The notes under the pieces are model-generated. The model saw only the letters and a list, made by a program, of their open reading frames with translations. It did not search any database and was not told the origin of the DNA. The translations under genes were made by a program, and so were the position numbers. Below, piece after piece: positions 23,801-33,985 of a DNA stretch of 64,000 bases. Numbering within the stretch: the first letter of the stretch is position 1; the number at the start of each line of letters is the position of its first letter. Source of the DNA: Platismatia glauca (lineage: Eukaryota > Ascomycota > Lecanoromycetes > Lecanorales > Parmeliaceae); assembly GCA_963556305.1 (NCBI GenBank), contig OY745765.1, forward strand, positions 1,364,001-1,428,000, given 5' to 3'.

Positions 23801-23916
23801 AGTCCAGGTTGATAGGGGTAGGCGTTAGGTGGAGTGACAGTAAGCCTGTATGGCCACGAGTGACATTGTTTCCACAAAAGCCTTTGGCGGGTCGTAGGGA
23901 AAGCTACATTTCGCAT
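20847..23916 (-). CDS. MSH1: Mitochondrial MutS homologue Msh1
   Basis: Two exons, 23916-21009 and 20953-20847 (minus), give 1004 aa. The N-terminus (MRNVAFPTTRQRLLWK) is basic and acidic-free, as in mitochondrial targeting peptides. The MutS domain I mismatch-binding motif is present (VGSFYELYFEHAEKYG, containing Phe-Tyr-Glu), followed by connector, lever and clamp regions. The ATPase domain has Walker A (ITGPNMAGKSTFLRQNALI), Walker B/signature (VIMDEIGRGTTPEDG) and the ATHFH switch. The second exon restores the conserved helix after LAG: IPEAAIETAQTVLESF. The intron is 55 nt (donor GTATGA). Yeast Msh1 keeps mitochondrial DNA stable by mismatch recognition. Without the intron the frame ends early at 20995, so the short last exon is easily missed. 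Confidence 0.94.
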
Positions 23917-24244
23917 TGCTGTTTTGTAGGTGAGAGGCAGAAACGACGCGACAGATTTCGATAGGGCTAAACTAGGGTCCTATCGTGCCTAGGTAGCTAC
24001 TCGTACCTAGATGGCTCGGATGTATATAGAAGAGCAACAAAATTTGCGCAATAAGTAGCTAGGAGAGAAGTTACTTCCAGAATCATTGCCTTAAGTCTCC
24101 TACATTGCAGTCGAACCTCTTTTCCAGATGCATAGACTATTCCAGCTCGTCCTGTTAAGAAGTTACCTAGGACTTTGCATTGGGCAATAGAGTGAAGCAC
24201 AGAGACAATTTGGGCCGGGACGAAACCCTTTGCTGTGACCTACA
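23917..24244. promoter_or_regulatory. Divergent promoter region, MSH1 / GCLM
   Basis: Only 328 nt separates the two start codons. It contains CCTAGGTAGC at 23988, GTACCTAG at 24004 and TTACCTAGG near 24162-24172, which belong to the dispersed CCTAGG-type motif family seen elsewhere in the window. Confidence 0.45.
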
Positions 24245-25240
24245 ATGACTAAACTCATCCTCTCAACCTCGTATGGGTCCCTCACGACCTGAGAAACGCG
24301 CAATTGCTGACCGATTTTTAGCAACATCATGAATGGTGGCCCCTCGATCATCCGCCGACCAGCTTCGGAGAAGTCAAACGTAGAGCTGATCAACGCTCTG
24401 CGCTCTAACTTTCTTGCTTCAAAGCAAGTATTTGCCCCAATCGCCAATGGATCCACTCATTCCTCGTCCCATATACCCTTACAAGACATTCCGTATTCTG
24501 AGTGGACGGCTCGAGAAGACGGCTTCCTCTTTGTGCCATCGATCGACTTCGCACAGTCAGGATTAGCTGAAGAGAGGTCACAGTACGATATCACAGCAAA
24601 ATTGTTCTTCCTTCCACACACCTCAGCGAGAGAAAGATGCGGACACACGCAAGAGGCGATGGATCTGGTTTTGAGGGAGCTGCGTATGCCCTCTATAGAT
24701 CTGTTGATCGTCTCATTTCCTGGAGTGTCATTTGATGCGGATGACGAGGACGAGGACGAGGAAGAGCCACAGTGGAGCCAAAATGGTGAAGCGGAAGACC
24801 TTAGCGCAATGGTGGAAACATGGAAAGCCCTCGAAAACCTCCACGGCGATGGTATTGTCAAGCAGATAGGGCTTGCGGAGTTTGGCAGCGAACGGCTGGA
24901 GAAATTTTTGCCAAGTACAAAAGTACGGCCTTCGGTGGATCAGATCAATGTTCGAGACTGTTGTGTCGTGCCCAAGTCTTTGATTATGTATGCCAAACAG
25001 GAGAAGATTGAGCTTTTGACGCACAGCGACTGCACAAACATACTGCCTAGCGGTACCGTACGAGAGCTTCTTGAGGCTGGCGAAAAGGGTGCTGGTGTCT
25101 TGGCCGGACCAGAAGAGGGCTCGAAAGGGTTGAAAGGCGAGGTAGAACCGCAATGGGTGGTGAAATATACTGCCGTTGTCCGCGACCGAGGTGTCATCGA
25201 AAATAAGGGTTATTTCGCCATGGCCGAGGTACGAGACTGA
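24245..25240 (+). CDS. Glutamate-cysteine ligase modifier (regulatory) subunit
   Basis: A 26-nt first exon (24245-24270) and a long second exon (24322-25240) give 314 aa. The splice joins MTKLILSTS to NIMNGGPSIIRRP. The fold expected is an aldo-keto reductase-like barrel without full catalytic function: MDLVLRELRMPSIDLLIVSF, IVKQIGLAEFGSERLEKF, VDQINVRDCCVVPKSLI and LTHSDCTNILPSG match glutamate-cysteine ligase light-chain proteins (fission yeast Gcs2, animal GCLM). The protein raises the activity of the catalytic subunit in the first step of glutathione synthesis, in the cytosol. An acidic Asp/Glu insert (ADDEDEDEEEPQ) interrupts the middle. The small first exon is supported by its phase and the branch site GCTGACC. 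Confidence 0.88.
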
Positions 25241-25374
25241 GTGTTTTCACCCCTGAGCGTTTGAATTTCCGGTATCGGTTGATATCCAGCAATAGCGCTG
25301 GATTCCGGATCAGAACCCACGGGCAAGAGAAAGACAGGAGTCTCCAACGGACTGCACGATTCACTGTGCCCCTC

Positions 25375-26232
25375 TCACCCAAGCATACTCCTCTTCCTCC
25401 CCCTCATCCTCACATCCTCCAACCTCTTCAGCACAACCTTTGCCGCCTTATAACTCTCCCCATAAAGCCGCAGCACCTCCTGGAACCCCTCTTCTGCCTC
25501 AGGATGCGTGCTCCCAAACGCCCTCTCTAGCACATACAAATCAACCGCCTTATCCTCGTCCTGCAAACTCTGCGCCGCGAGCCCAAAATCAATCAGCACA
25601 ATCTCCCCCTCTAGAACCTGTCCAGCGCTTTTTACATCATCTCCATCTCCATCTCCATCGGCTCCATTCATAACAGCCGCGCCATTCTCTAGACCCGTCG
25701 CAGAAGGTCGAAGCATCATATTACTCGTAGTCAAATCCCCATGCACGACCCCAACCTCATGCATCCTCCCCACCGCCCTCCCAATCTTCCCCATCAACCC
25801 TCTCAGCCCCTCCTCCCATCCCCCACTACCCCCTTTCTCCCTCTTAATCTTCTTTCCCCCCTCAACAATCACCTCCCTAACTGTCCTCCCCTCAACCCAC
25901 TCCATCATCATCCACCCTCCACTCGCCCCATTCCCCTCCGTATCAAGCGCCAGCACAGCAGGCACGCTGACGCCCTCCCGTCGACATTTCACAAGCGTCC
26001 GCGCTTCACTCAGTATACGGTGTTTTGTGAGGCGTCTGTCAAGGATGGGATGACGGTAGGGTTTCGATGGGCGGTGTTTGAGAGCGCAGGGGTGCGAAGG
26101 GTGGAGGAAGTGGGTGCGGTAGAGGAGGGCTTCGGCGCCTTGGACCAAGAGGGTGGGGGCGGGGGAGGTGTGGATGAATGGGTGGGGGAGGAGGGGTGTG
26201 GGTTGTGATGGGCTATGTGCCGTTGTTTCCAT
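25375..26232 (-). CDS. BUD32: Bud32/PRPK kinase of the EKC/KEOPS complex
   Basis: Single exon, 285 aa from METTAHSPSQ; the frame is open to 26367 but the family's compact N-terminus favours 26232. Motifs: VQGAEALLYRTHF (nucleotide-binding strand, GAEA), KHRPSKPYRHPILDRRLTKHR, WMMMEWVEGRTVRE (hinge), VVHGDLTTSNMMLR (catalytic loop with HGDLTTSN) and VLIDFGLAAQ (DFG). All are signatures of Bud32, which with Kae1, Cgi121 and Pcc1 makes the t6A modification of ANN-decoding tRNAs and has ATPase activity. An insert between the catalytic loop and DFG (GADGDGDGDDV) is encoded by a CCATCT/GATGGA repeat. The gene is convergent with GCLM, with 134 nt between stops. Confidence 0.93.
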   Translation of the reverse strand: METTAHSPSQPTPLLPHPFIHTSPAPTLLVQGAEALLYRTHFLHPSHPCALKHRPSKPYRHPILDRRLTKHRILSEARTLVKCRREGVSVPAVLALDTEGNGASGGWMMMEWVEGRTVREVIVEGGKKIKREKGGSGGWEEGLRGLMGKIGRAVGRMHEVGVVHGDLTTSNMMLRPSATGLENGAAVMNGADGDGDGDDVKSAGQVLEGEIVLIDFGLAAQSLQDEDKAVDLYVLERAFGSTHPEAEEGFQEVLRLYGESYKAAKVVLKRLEDVRMRGRKRSMLG

Positions 26233-27014
26233 CTTGTAGTGTACGTCTAGGGAGGAATTCGTTTGCATAAAGGCACGGTTCGGGCATTTGGTGATCGCCG
26301 GGTAGCTACGGTGAGGATGCGACTGCACAGCATGGATTGCCGGATCGTTGAGTAATGTGTGATACATCTACTTTATCCATTGGCATTTCGCTCTCTGCTT
26401 TCTCCGTAGGAAGCATATGGTCTTTGGGTTCCATGTAGCGTTTAAAGACACTCTTCTCTTTAGCCGAATCGAATAGTACTAGTAGCTTGAAGATATAAGA
26501 AGGGACTTTGGCACTGCTGAGGTCGCCAACTCGACCAGATACTTAAGAGATGAGCTTCTCTTGGGGGGTTCTTGTCAAGATGAACAGAGAGCACGGGCAT
26601 GAGACAAACCAAAAGGGCTTCGAATGCAATATGATTTTCTCTAGACTATTTGTAATTACTCTAAGACGCCATGCACGAATTCGAGAAAGATGCCTCTTTA
26701 AGGCCAAGCAAGCGTGTTGTGAAACGCCGGAAAAAGATCTATCGGACCTGTAACGAATTGACAACGCAACCCCAGGTCAGCAGCTGATCCAGGGCTCTGC
26801 AGCGCCTGTGTGGAGGCCACGTCGTGCAGCGCATAGAACCTCTCTCATATCCCAGCCTCATATCCCAGCCAGCCAATGCACCGCATGCGATCAAAAGTGT
26901 AGGCAGGGTAGGTGGGTGAGTGGGTATGGAGTAGACATTCGAAAGGTAGTGAAAATAGCGTCGTGGTCGTTATTCCTCCAAATCCGTTCATCACTCATCA
27001 GGCGTTTTCCAGGC
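26233..27014. other. Intergenic between BUD32 and YDJ1
   Basis: Frames of 67-73 codons overlap on opposite strands at 26543-26764, with no recognisable product. The stretch likely holds the BUD32 promoter (near 26233-26500) and the YDJ1 3' untranslated region. Confidence 0.45.
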
Positions 27015-28429
27015 TTACTGGGACGCGCACTGCATTCTTTCTGCGCCTTGAGGTACGCCGTCTTCTTCATCCTCTTCCATGCCTGTAGCTCCTTGTGCTC
27101 TCCGTTGTCCGCTCTGGTCAACATCCTCGAGAAGGAAGTCGTCAATCATAGCGTCGCTCGGAGGCATCGCTTGTGGCTTGCGCTCAGGCAGGATCTGCTC
27201 AAGCATGGCGATTTTTTCGGGGCTGTTGAACCCTGGAGGGGGGAATTTGACGTCGAATTGAATGTAAAGGTTACCGAAGTCATGATGCCTCAATGAAGGC
27301 ATACCTTGGCCGCGGATCATTTTCACCTCGCCTTCTCACGGATTAGCTGCCTGCGCGTACAGACGGGGGGGTATGACAACTTACCTGGACTGATGACCTC
27401 TCCAGGCTCGATATTCACCGTCAACCAACGATCATCCAAGTGCTCGATATGGATCGATCCTCCAGCAAGAGCAGTGAGGACATCGATTTCAGCCTGGAAG
27501 AATAGATCGTCGTCTTTGCGTTGGAAGCGAGGATGTGGCTTTTGTTCAATTTCGAACTGAACATCTCCTGCGAGAACTCCTGGCATTTGGTCTCCCTCTC
27601 CTCGAAAGTCGATCTTGTGGCCGTTCTTCACGCCTTTATCGACGTGCACGTGGAGGACCTTTCGCTCGACGACGGTCTTCTTGCCGCTGCATCGCTTGCA
27701 TCGATCTTTATCCCGGATGATCTCGCCCTCTCCCTGGCAATCTGGGCACACGGTCTGGAATCGCTGGATCATCGGGCCCATCTGGCGCATCATGGTCTTC
27801 ATCCCAGCGCCGTTGCAGCCAGAGCATTGCTTTACTGCACCCTCCTTACCACCACGGCCGTCGCACGTTGGACAGATGACGGATTTCTGAAGGGCAAGCT
27901 TTGAAATTTTCCCTCGGTAGATGTCTTCCAGTGAGACCTTGTGGACATGGTGAATAGTTCTCGCTTTCTTCGGTCCTTGTTCGCGCATACCGCCACCGAA
28001 CATTCCACCAAACGCTCCACCGCCTCCACCAAAGAATTGGGCGAACAAGTCCTCAGCTGCCATGCCTCCTCCGCCTCCGCCTTGCTCTAAACCCTCTTCG
28101 CCATATTGATCATACAACTGGCGCTTTTGAGGATCCGAGAGCGCTTCATAGGCACGAGACAGGTCTTTGAACTTTTCGGCAGCATCTGGATTGTGGGCAT
28201 TTTTGTCTATAGGGGCCAGTATTAATTTCATGGAGACCATGCTCATCGACGGGCTATATACCTGGATGATGCTTGAGTGCTCCCTTCTTGTATGCTGTCT
28301 TTAGCTCAGCTTCTGTGGCCGAAGGTCCCACCTGTTGAAATAATGAGCGATGTGGGACTCAGAATGTATGGATCTATAATTTTTATGGCTTACCCCCAGA
28401 ATATCATAGAACTTGGTCTCTTTGACCAT
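27015..28429 (-). CDS. YDJ1: Ydj1/Mas5-type farnesylated Hsp40 (class A J-protein)
   Basis: Four exons on minus, 28429-28394, 28331-28262, 28206-27385 and 27331-27015, give 414 aa. The J domain begins MVKETKFYDILG and contains HHPDKNAHNPDAAEKF; the catalytic HPD tripeptide is interrupted by intron 2, within the Asp codon. A Gly-rich linker follows (FFGGGGGAFGGMFGGGM), then four CXXCXGXG zinc repeats (CPTCDGRG, CSGCNGAG, CPDCQGEG, CKRCSGKK). Two beta-barrel substrate-binding domains come next. The C-terminus is CASQ, a farnesylation CaaX box identical to that of yeast Ydj1. Ydj1 delivers clients to cytosolic Hsp70 and stimulates its ATPase, and farnesylation helps membrane and client binding. 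Length matches the yeast protein (409 aa). Confidence 0.95.
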
Positions 28430-29221
28430 GGTGTCGTAGTCGAGAAGGGCACGAAGAAATCAATCTTGTACTGATATTTGCCTCTATTGAAGGTATGATC
28501 TTATTGTCAAGAAGGGTTATAAAACGTCACCGAGGCTTTCAGAATGCTCCTACGGTCGAAGTAAGCAAAATTTAACACACCATAGTTGCACTTAGAATCT
28601 TTATCTGTAGATACCAAAAGATCTATGGATGGAATTGCATTTGTCATACGTACTTTGTTAAGAACGTAAGCGTGATTTGAGGGGCGTGATTTGAGGGACG
28701 TGGTTCAGGAGAGTAACCAGCAGCTCCAAGTTTGAATTGAAGACCCCGAAGTCGTGTTGTGTGAATGGTCAAGACTGTGGTGTTGGTGGAGGAAGCAGAT
28801 GAGAAGGTTCAAAAATGAATTGATCGACCTAGACATGCAGATTTCGCCGCGATTCCAAGGGTTTCTCTCAGCCTTACTCTACAGGTGCCTAGATGCGCCC
28901 TGCAATCTGACGATTTGATTATATCTCCTACAGCTGATTTCCATATGACTAAAATCAGGAGTGCGTTAGATAATCTACTGCTGACTTCAGTAGATACTGA
29001 TTTCTACAGGCACAGATCTGGGGTGACTTGGTCAAGGAAACCTACCTAAGTAGGCAGTCTAAGTACCTAACCTAGGTAAGCGACTATTAATATCGGGACG
29101 CTAAACTGGTTCGGAGTGACACCGATATTCTACGTCACAATATCAGAATGAATTATGGAACACAAAACACATTGAAGCGAATCTCCTTTTTCCTGCAACA
29201 GCATAGCTGTATTTATCCAAC
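28430..29221. promoter_or_regulatory. Divergent region, YDJ1 / FCY1
   Basis: No open frame of interest. It contains a cluster of CCTA/TAGG words near 29038-29085 (CTACCTAAGTAGG, TACCTAACCTAGGTAAG). A clear heat-shock element array was not found by eye. Confidence 0.4.
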
Positions 29222-29710
29222 ATGGACTCAGACCCAGGATTCATCGCTGCTGTAGAAGAAGCGAAGGCAGGTTTCGAAGAAGGAGGAGTCCCAATTGGCG
29301 CATGTCTCGTCTCGAAAGAGGGGAAGATTTTAGGTATAGGCCACAACATGCGAGTTCAAAAGAAGAGTGCAACGCTACATGTACGCCTTTCTTGCATTCG
29401 AGGCTAGATGCGAGCTCTGATGGAGGTTCGTCAACGAAAGGCAGAGATCTCGACGCTGGAGAACACCGGCAGGCTCCCAGCCTCAGCTTACAAAGGTGCT
29501 ACAATGTACACCTCGTTATCACCATGTGACATGTGCACTGGCGCCTGTGTCCTGTACAAAGTGGCTCGAGTTGTGATTGGAGAGAACAAGACCTTCGTTG
29601 GAGGTGAGGCATACCTCAAGCAGCGAGGAATCGAAGTCATCGTGCTAGGGAATGAGGAGTGTCAGGACCTGATGAACAGATTCATTGAGAAGAATCCTAG
29701 TATCTGGTGA
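29222..29710 (+). CDS. FCY1: Cytosine deaminase
   Basis: Exons 29222-29380 and 29441-29710 give 142 aa, close to the yeast enzyme (158). The splice joins SATLH to AEISTLENTGRL. This restores the zinc-binding and proton-shuttling HAE motif, with SPCDMC supplying the two Cys zinc ligands (PCxxC). Other family blocks are GVPIGACLVSKEGKILGIGH near the start and LGNEECQDLMNRFI near the end. The enzyme deaminates cytosine to uracil in pyrimidine salvage and also converts 5-fluorocytosine. The 60-nt intron uses GTACGC and AAAG and carries an in-frame TAG at 29405-29407. An ATG at 29408, inside the intron, opens a frame that lacks the upstream half of the enzyme and is not a likely start. Confidence 0.92.
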
Positions 29711-29871
29711 GCCTGCGCAAACATTCGATACTCTGGAAAGCAAGCAGAGCACTGAGACGATCATAGGAATGAAGACATCGGAGAACAAGCATAAGACGCT
29801 CTGACATGCCCCTCAATGCTACACTGTTGTATGTTCATGAATGCGTGATACTCCCGCCCAATTGTCATGGC

Positions 29872-31124
29872 TCATAAATTTGCTGCACCTGCAAGACGGT
29901 GTATCTCTTCAAAGAAGAACTTCAGGTCTTCAGGGTCGACTCCTGGCTGGACACCTAAGGTCTCTGTCAGCCAGCACTAGGCTATTAGAGTCCTGGCGGG
30001 TTACTGACCGTGCCCAAGATTCGCAACCCAGCCTTGCTTCCCACCTCCGAATCCCTTCACCATCTCTTCAACAGCCGCAGTGATCGCTTCTTTGCCTCCA
30101 TACAACACTCCAGGATCCATATTTCCTTGCAATACCACTCGACCCTTGGCGACATCCATGGCTTGTGCTGGGTCTTGCAGCCAGTCGAGACCAACAACTT
30201 GATATCCCAAATCACAGAGCTCGTCCAGAGCATACCACGCACCTTTGGCAAACACGACCATCGGTACAGGCTCCAAGTTCATTGCTTTGAGATGTCCAGG
30301 AAGTTGCTTCGAGATGTAGCGTAGATATGGAAGCGAGAATTCCTTGAAAGCAGTAGGCGACAGCTCTGCAGCCCAAGAGTCAAAGACTTGCACAATTTGT
30401 GCTCCAGCTTTGATCTGAAAGGCCAAATACTGCACACACAGCAAAGCTATCCTCTGTAGCAATTTCTTGCTTTCATTGGGGTATTTATAGACCCACGTCT
30501 TCGACTGCACGAACATTTTGCTTCCTCCTCCCTCCACCATGTAGCACAACAATGTCCACGGTGCACCGCAGAAGCCAAATAAAGGCACTCGACCATTCAG
30601 CTTCTGTCTCGTCATTGTAATAGCCTGGTATACGTAATCTAGCTCTTTCTCCACATCCACGCGCTTCGATAGCAGATCTTGGTACTGCTTGTCGGTAGGA
30701 GCCTTCAGTGGTTTCGGAAAGTGAGGTCCTTTACCATCCAGCATCTCTACCACCATTCCCATTGCCTGCGGTATGACCAGTATGTCGGAGAAAATAATGG
30801 CGGCATCAATGAGGCCATCGTAACGGTCGATTGGTTGAAGAGTGAGGGTCGAGGAGATTTCCGGGCTGCGGCAGCAAGTGAAGAAGTCATGGGATGATTT
30901 GGCTTCGTGGTACTCCGGGAGGTATCTCCCAGCTGCTACTCATTGGCTGAAATCCTCACGTTCAAGGGATCGACTGTTACCCTGGCGCATCACCCATATT
31001 GGTGGTCGTTCCACACGTTCGCCTGCTCAACCTGTGAGCTTTTGGAAGGCGGTGGACTTTTTGCGAGCATACCTCTGACAGCCCTGAGCAGTAGGTCGTT
31101 CTGCAGAGGGGCAAAATTCGACAT
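29872..31124 (-). CDS. HEM12: Uroporphyrinogen decarboxylase
   Basis: Four exons on minus, 31124-31073, 31022-30981, 30932-30009 and 29954-29872, give 366 aa, the normal family length. Intron 2 cuts the signature PPIWVMRQ|AGRYLPEYHE exactly between Gln and Ala (phase 1), so the frame looks broken until spliced. Further signatures: IDAAIIFSDILVIPQAMGM, GFCGAPWTLLCYMVEGGGSK, VQVFDSWAAELSP and LQGNMDPGVLYGG. The last exon supplies GVQPGVDPEDLKFFFEEIHR. The enzyme removes four carboxyl groups from uroporphyrinogen III to give coproporphyrinogen III in cytosolic haem synthesis. It is tail to tail with FCY1 (161 nt between stops). Confidence 0.95.
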
Positions 31125-32006
31125 TGTTGCGTTTACGAGCAACACAGACGAGGGTAATCCATTGACCATAAATCACAAATGAAGGTCCGAGGGTCACGCC
31201 AAGCATTTATACTTAAGCTTACCCATACGGAGTATGTATTTACGAGTTGCAAAACCACATATCGTTCCTCCATCACCTCTAGGCCGTCCTCACAGCCTTC
31301 ATATTGCGGCAAAAGAGAGCATACTTTGAGTATCGGCGACAACATCCCTAGGCTTATCGGGATGAAGGGCAAAATTGGTACTGATGGAGACTCTTCCTTG
31401 GGTGATTCTACTGCCTCCGGCTTTTACACATCGTCAGAATCGGATGACAAGAAGAAGAAAAAGAGGGGCAACAGGTCGAAGCCAGGCGGTCAGACCGCCA
31501 AGCAGACCAAACAAGCTACGAAGGCAAATCCCATTCGGTGACATCACGGCATTGACTGTGCATGGACTTGATGTTTCCTGAGGACGCGAGCGTAGCTATT
31601 GCACTCTGGAGGATCACTCTGCAGCCTTTTTATTTGCCTTCTCTTCAATCGCTTAGATAGCCACTGTATTGAAGCTGTGGAATCAAATCGCTTGGAGGAT
31701 ATGGAACAGGAGTACATCTCTTTTTCTTCCAATGGACACTCGTACTGACTGTATAGGCTGGTGGCTCAATAGGAGTGTTAAGAGCTCGGAGTCGGACTTC
31801 AAGGAGGACTTTGATCGATTGTTTCAGGCCGGTCCAGGATGTCTGGGGGAGAGTGATGGTGACGATGGTATGGTGAGCACCTCCACCACCTCTACAGTAC
31901 GACTTTTGGTGGGTGGATACTAGCCCGATTGTCAATCTTCTGCCCAGTTTCCCAAGTCTTAAGAGTATAGATAAGAAACTGTAAGGGCAATAGCTTTCAT
32001 TGATAT
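31125..32006. other. Intergenic, HEM12 promoter to TRM82 3' end
   Basis: Contains TACGGAGTA at 31226-31234. One short plus-strand frame is listed separately. The rest shows no gene. Confidence 0.45.
31362..31541 (+). CDS. Possible small Lys-rich protein, 59 aa
   Basis: ATG at 31362 opens MKGKIGTDGDSSLGDSTASG, then a SSESDDKKKKKRG basic/acidic block and a Thr/Lys/Gln-rich end. The frame continues upstream to 31179 with less protein-like content. There is no domain and no clear intron. It could be a real small basic protein or chance; I list it only because its Ser/Asp-Lys pattern is less random than its neighbours. Confidence 0.18.
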   Translation: MKGKIGTDGDSSLGDSTASGFYTSSESDDKKKKKRGNRSKPGGQTAKQTKQATKANPIR

Positions 32007-33788
32007 CTACACGTCTGTTTCATTTTCTGATCCCCGCTTTCTGAGACTTTCCAAGCCGTATAGTAGCTCTACAAGTGACTTTCCTTTAGCAGCTCCTGCT
32101 TGGGGAACATGTAGATGATTATCTGCGCACTCTCTCGTAGCTGCAATAAGATTTGCCTGCAAAACTTGGTTCTCCTTCCAGGTCTTGGCATCCGTACAGT
32201 AACTCAGTGAGCCCAACAAGTTTCGTGGACTTTGTCCCCCGTTGTCCGCTGAGAGGTCTGTAGAGAAGGCTTGATGGGCGTTGTCCATGGAATAGATAAT
32301 GGAACTCTGATTACGAAGGACTGTCAAATCGATGACATTACTTTCTGTGTGAATGCTTGCATTAAATCGCATTTGTTTTGCTTCCAACGTGAAGGTGAAG
32401 AGCGCAGGAACCCTGCAAGATTTAGCTGAGTACATCTCCACTGTCAGTAAATCAACTTACCCTTCGCACGTGACTATGATCTCAACCCCCGGATGGCCAG
32501 AGTTCTTCTCGGATTCAAGTGCCTGAATATTCGAGACACATATCCTGAGTACACTATTTACTTGAGTCTCAGAGTCCTTCATTTCTGTAGAGCCGTTGGA
32601 AAAAGCCTCGGCTCCGAGGTGAGTATTTCTGAGAGTAGCAACTAGGCTCTTTAAGTCAAGCCGCTGCAACATCCTTCCCGCAGGCCAGTCCCACAATATC
32701 ACATAGTCATCACCTCCGCCCGAAATCAACAGATGAGGGTAGACTGGTGGCACGCACAGCTTGGTGATAAATTCTGTATGACCAAGACAATATCCTTCGA
32801 TGACATGTGCTTGAGGAATACCACGGGAAACGCGAATGTGCTCATCACGGTCCGATGTTAAAATGTAGTTCCGGGATTTGTGTGAAGGCAAGGGCAGAAG
32901 TACGCACGCAATATCTGTCAAAAGGGAAACGTGACCTAAAAGAAGCTTGTGTTCAAATTCCAAAGCTTTTTTTTCTGCTTTTGGCTTATCAAGTTTTTGC
33001 TGCTGCCGCAGCGCATCTCGGTTCCTTTTAGTGTGTACGGTAAGAGAAGTTGCAGAAGGGGTAAAGGGCTTCAATTTCTGCTTGCGATCACTCGTGCCAT
33101 TGGTACCGTTGGCGTCAATACCATTTACAGCCTCTGGTTCATATCCTTGACCCACAAGAGGTAACGAGTAGACATCACCAAATTTGTCGGCGCACAAGAT
33201 CGTAGAGTCATCCGGTGTTAAGACTACTGCACATGGTCGTTTTGGCATAGCTCTGCGCTCGTATTAGTATGTAACGTTAAAATGTCCTCTGTTGGTGTCT
33301 TGCCTTTCACTGAGCTGCGTTAGAGTGCCATCGGCTGCCAAGTCGAGTACCCTGATACATTTGTCTTCGCCCGTCACGGCAATCACGTGTTGACCAGTAG
33401 ACGTACCAGCCAGCTTGATGATCGGTGGGATCGAAGCTTGCTGCGAACTTGACGTTTTGCCATTGTCAATGTGTCCCGCTACTACAATCTCCGCCGAAGA
33501 ACTGCTAGACTCGTCCCCTGCTGGAGACAGTTTTTGGCGCTTTGAGGGCCTTGTAGAACCACCTTGAAGAGAGCCTTTCAGATGGGGCACTTCTGACTCG
33601 TTTCTGTTGCTTTGTTTAGCTAATTGAGTCTGCGTACTACTCTCAATAGGTGGCCATGAAGAGAGATATCGTCCATCTTGGACACTGAATGTGTGAATAG
33701 AGGAACCACATGCACCGACTAAGATACCGGATTCAGGCTGACTGGCTTGCTGGCAATAGAGTAAACGCTGATATGGATGTGACATCAT
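32007..33788 (-). CDS. TRM82: Trm82/WDR4 WD-repeat subunit of tRNA m7G46 methyltransferase
   Basis: Three exons on minus, 33788-33304, 33252-32461 and 32412-32007, give 560 aa (559 if the second of two adjacent ATGs is used). WD-like blades: MSHPYQRLLYCQQ..GILVGACG, HVIAVTGEDKCIRVLDLAAD, AVVLTPDDSTILCADKFGDV, LLLGHVSLLTDIACV, ILTSDRDEHIRVSRG, and LLISGGGDDYVILWDWPAGR. The SDRDEHIRVSR stretch is typical of Trm82, which holds catalytic Trm8 and is needed for m7G at tRNA position 46. Low-complexity inserts (SSSSSAE, NGTNGT) are present. Intron 1 appears to use a GC donor (GAAAG|GCAAGA) with branch TACTAAT and acceptor CGCAG. This yields LSERAMPKRPCAVVLT; a GT alternative is possible but reads less well. 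Confidence 0.9.
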
Positions 33789-33985
33789 TAGGGTTGATTT
33801 GTAGGGATATCACCATTTTGATAATACCTCTTCTGGAGGCCAAAAAGTTGCGGGAATCCGCGCTAATAATTTAGCGCGAAAAGCGCAAGCGAGAAGAACC
33901 CACACCATCAGCTTCGAGGTTCCGAAGCAAACGCACATCTTTCAACCACTTGACCCTTAAACATCCTATCCTCAAATAAGAAGAT

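Noticed and set aside
25508..26208. Long plus-strand frames, Pro/Ser/His rich
   Set aside because: Antisense shadows of BUD32 with repeat-driven composition.
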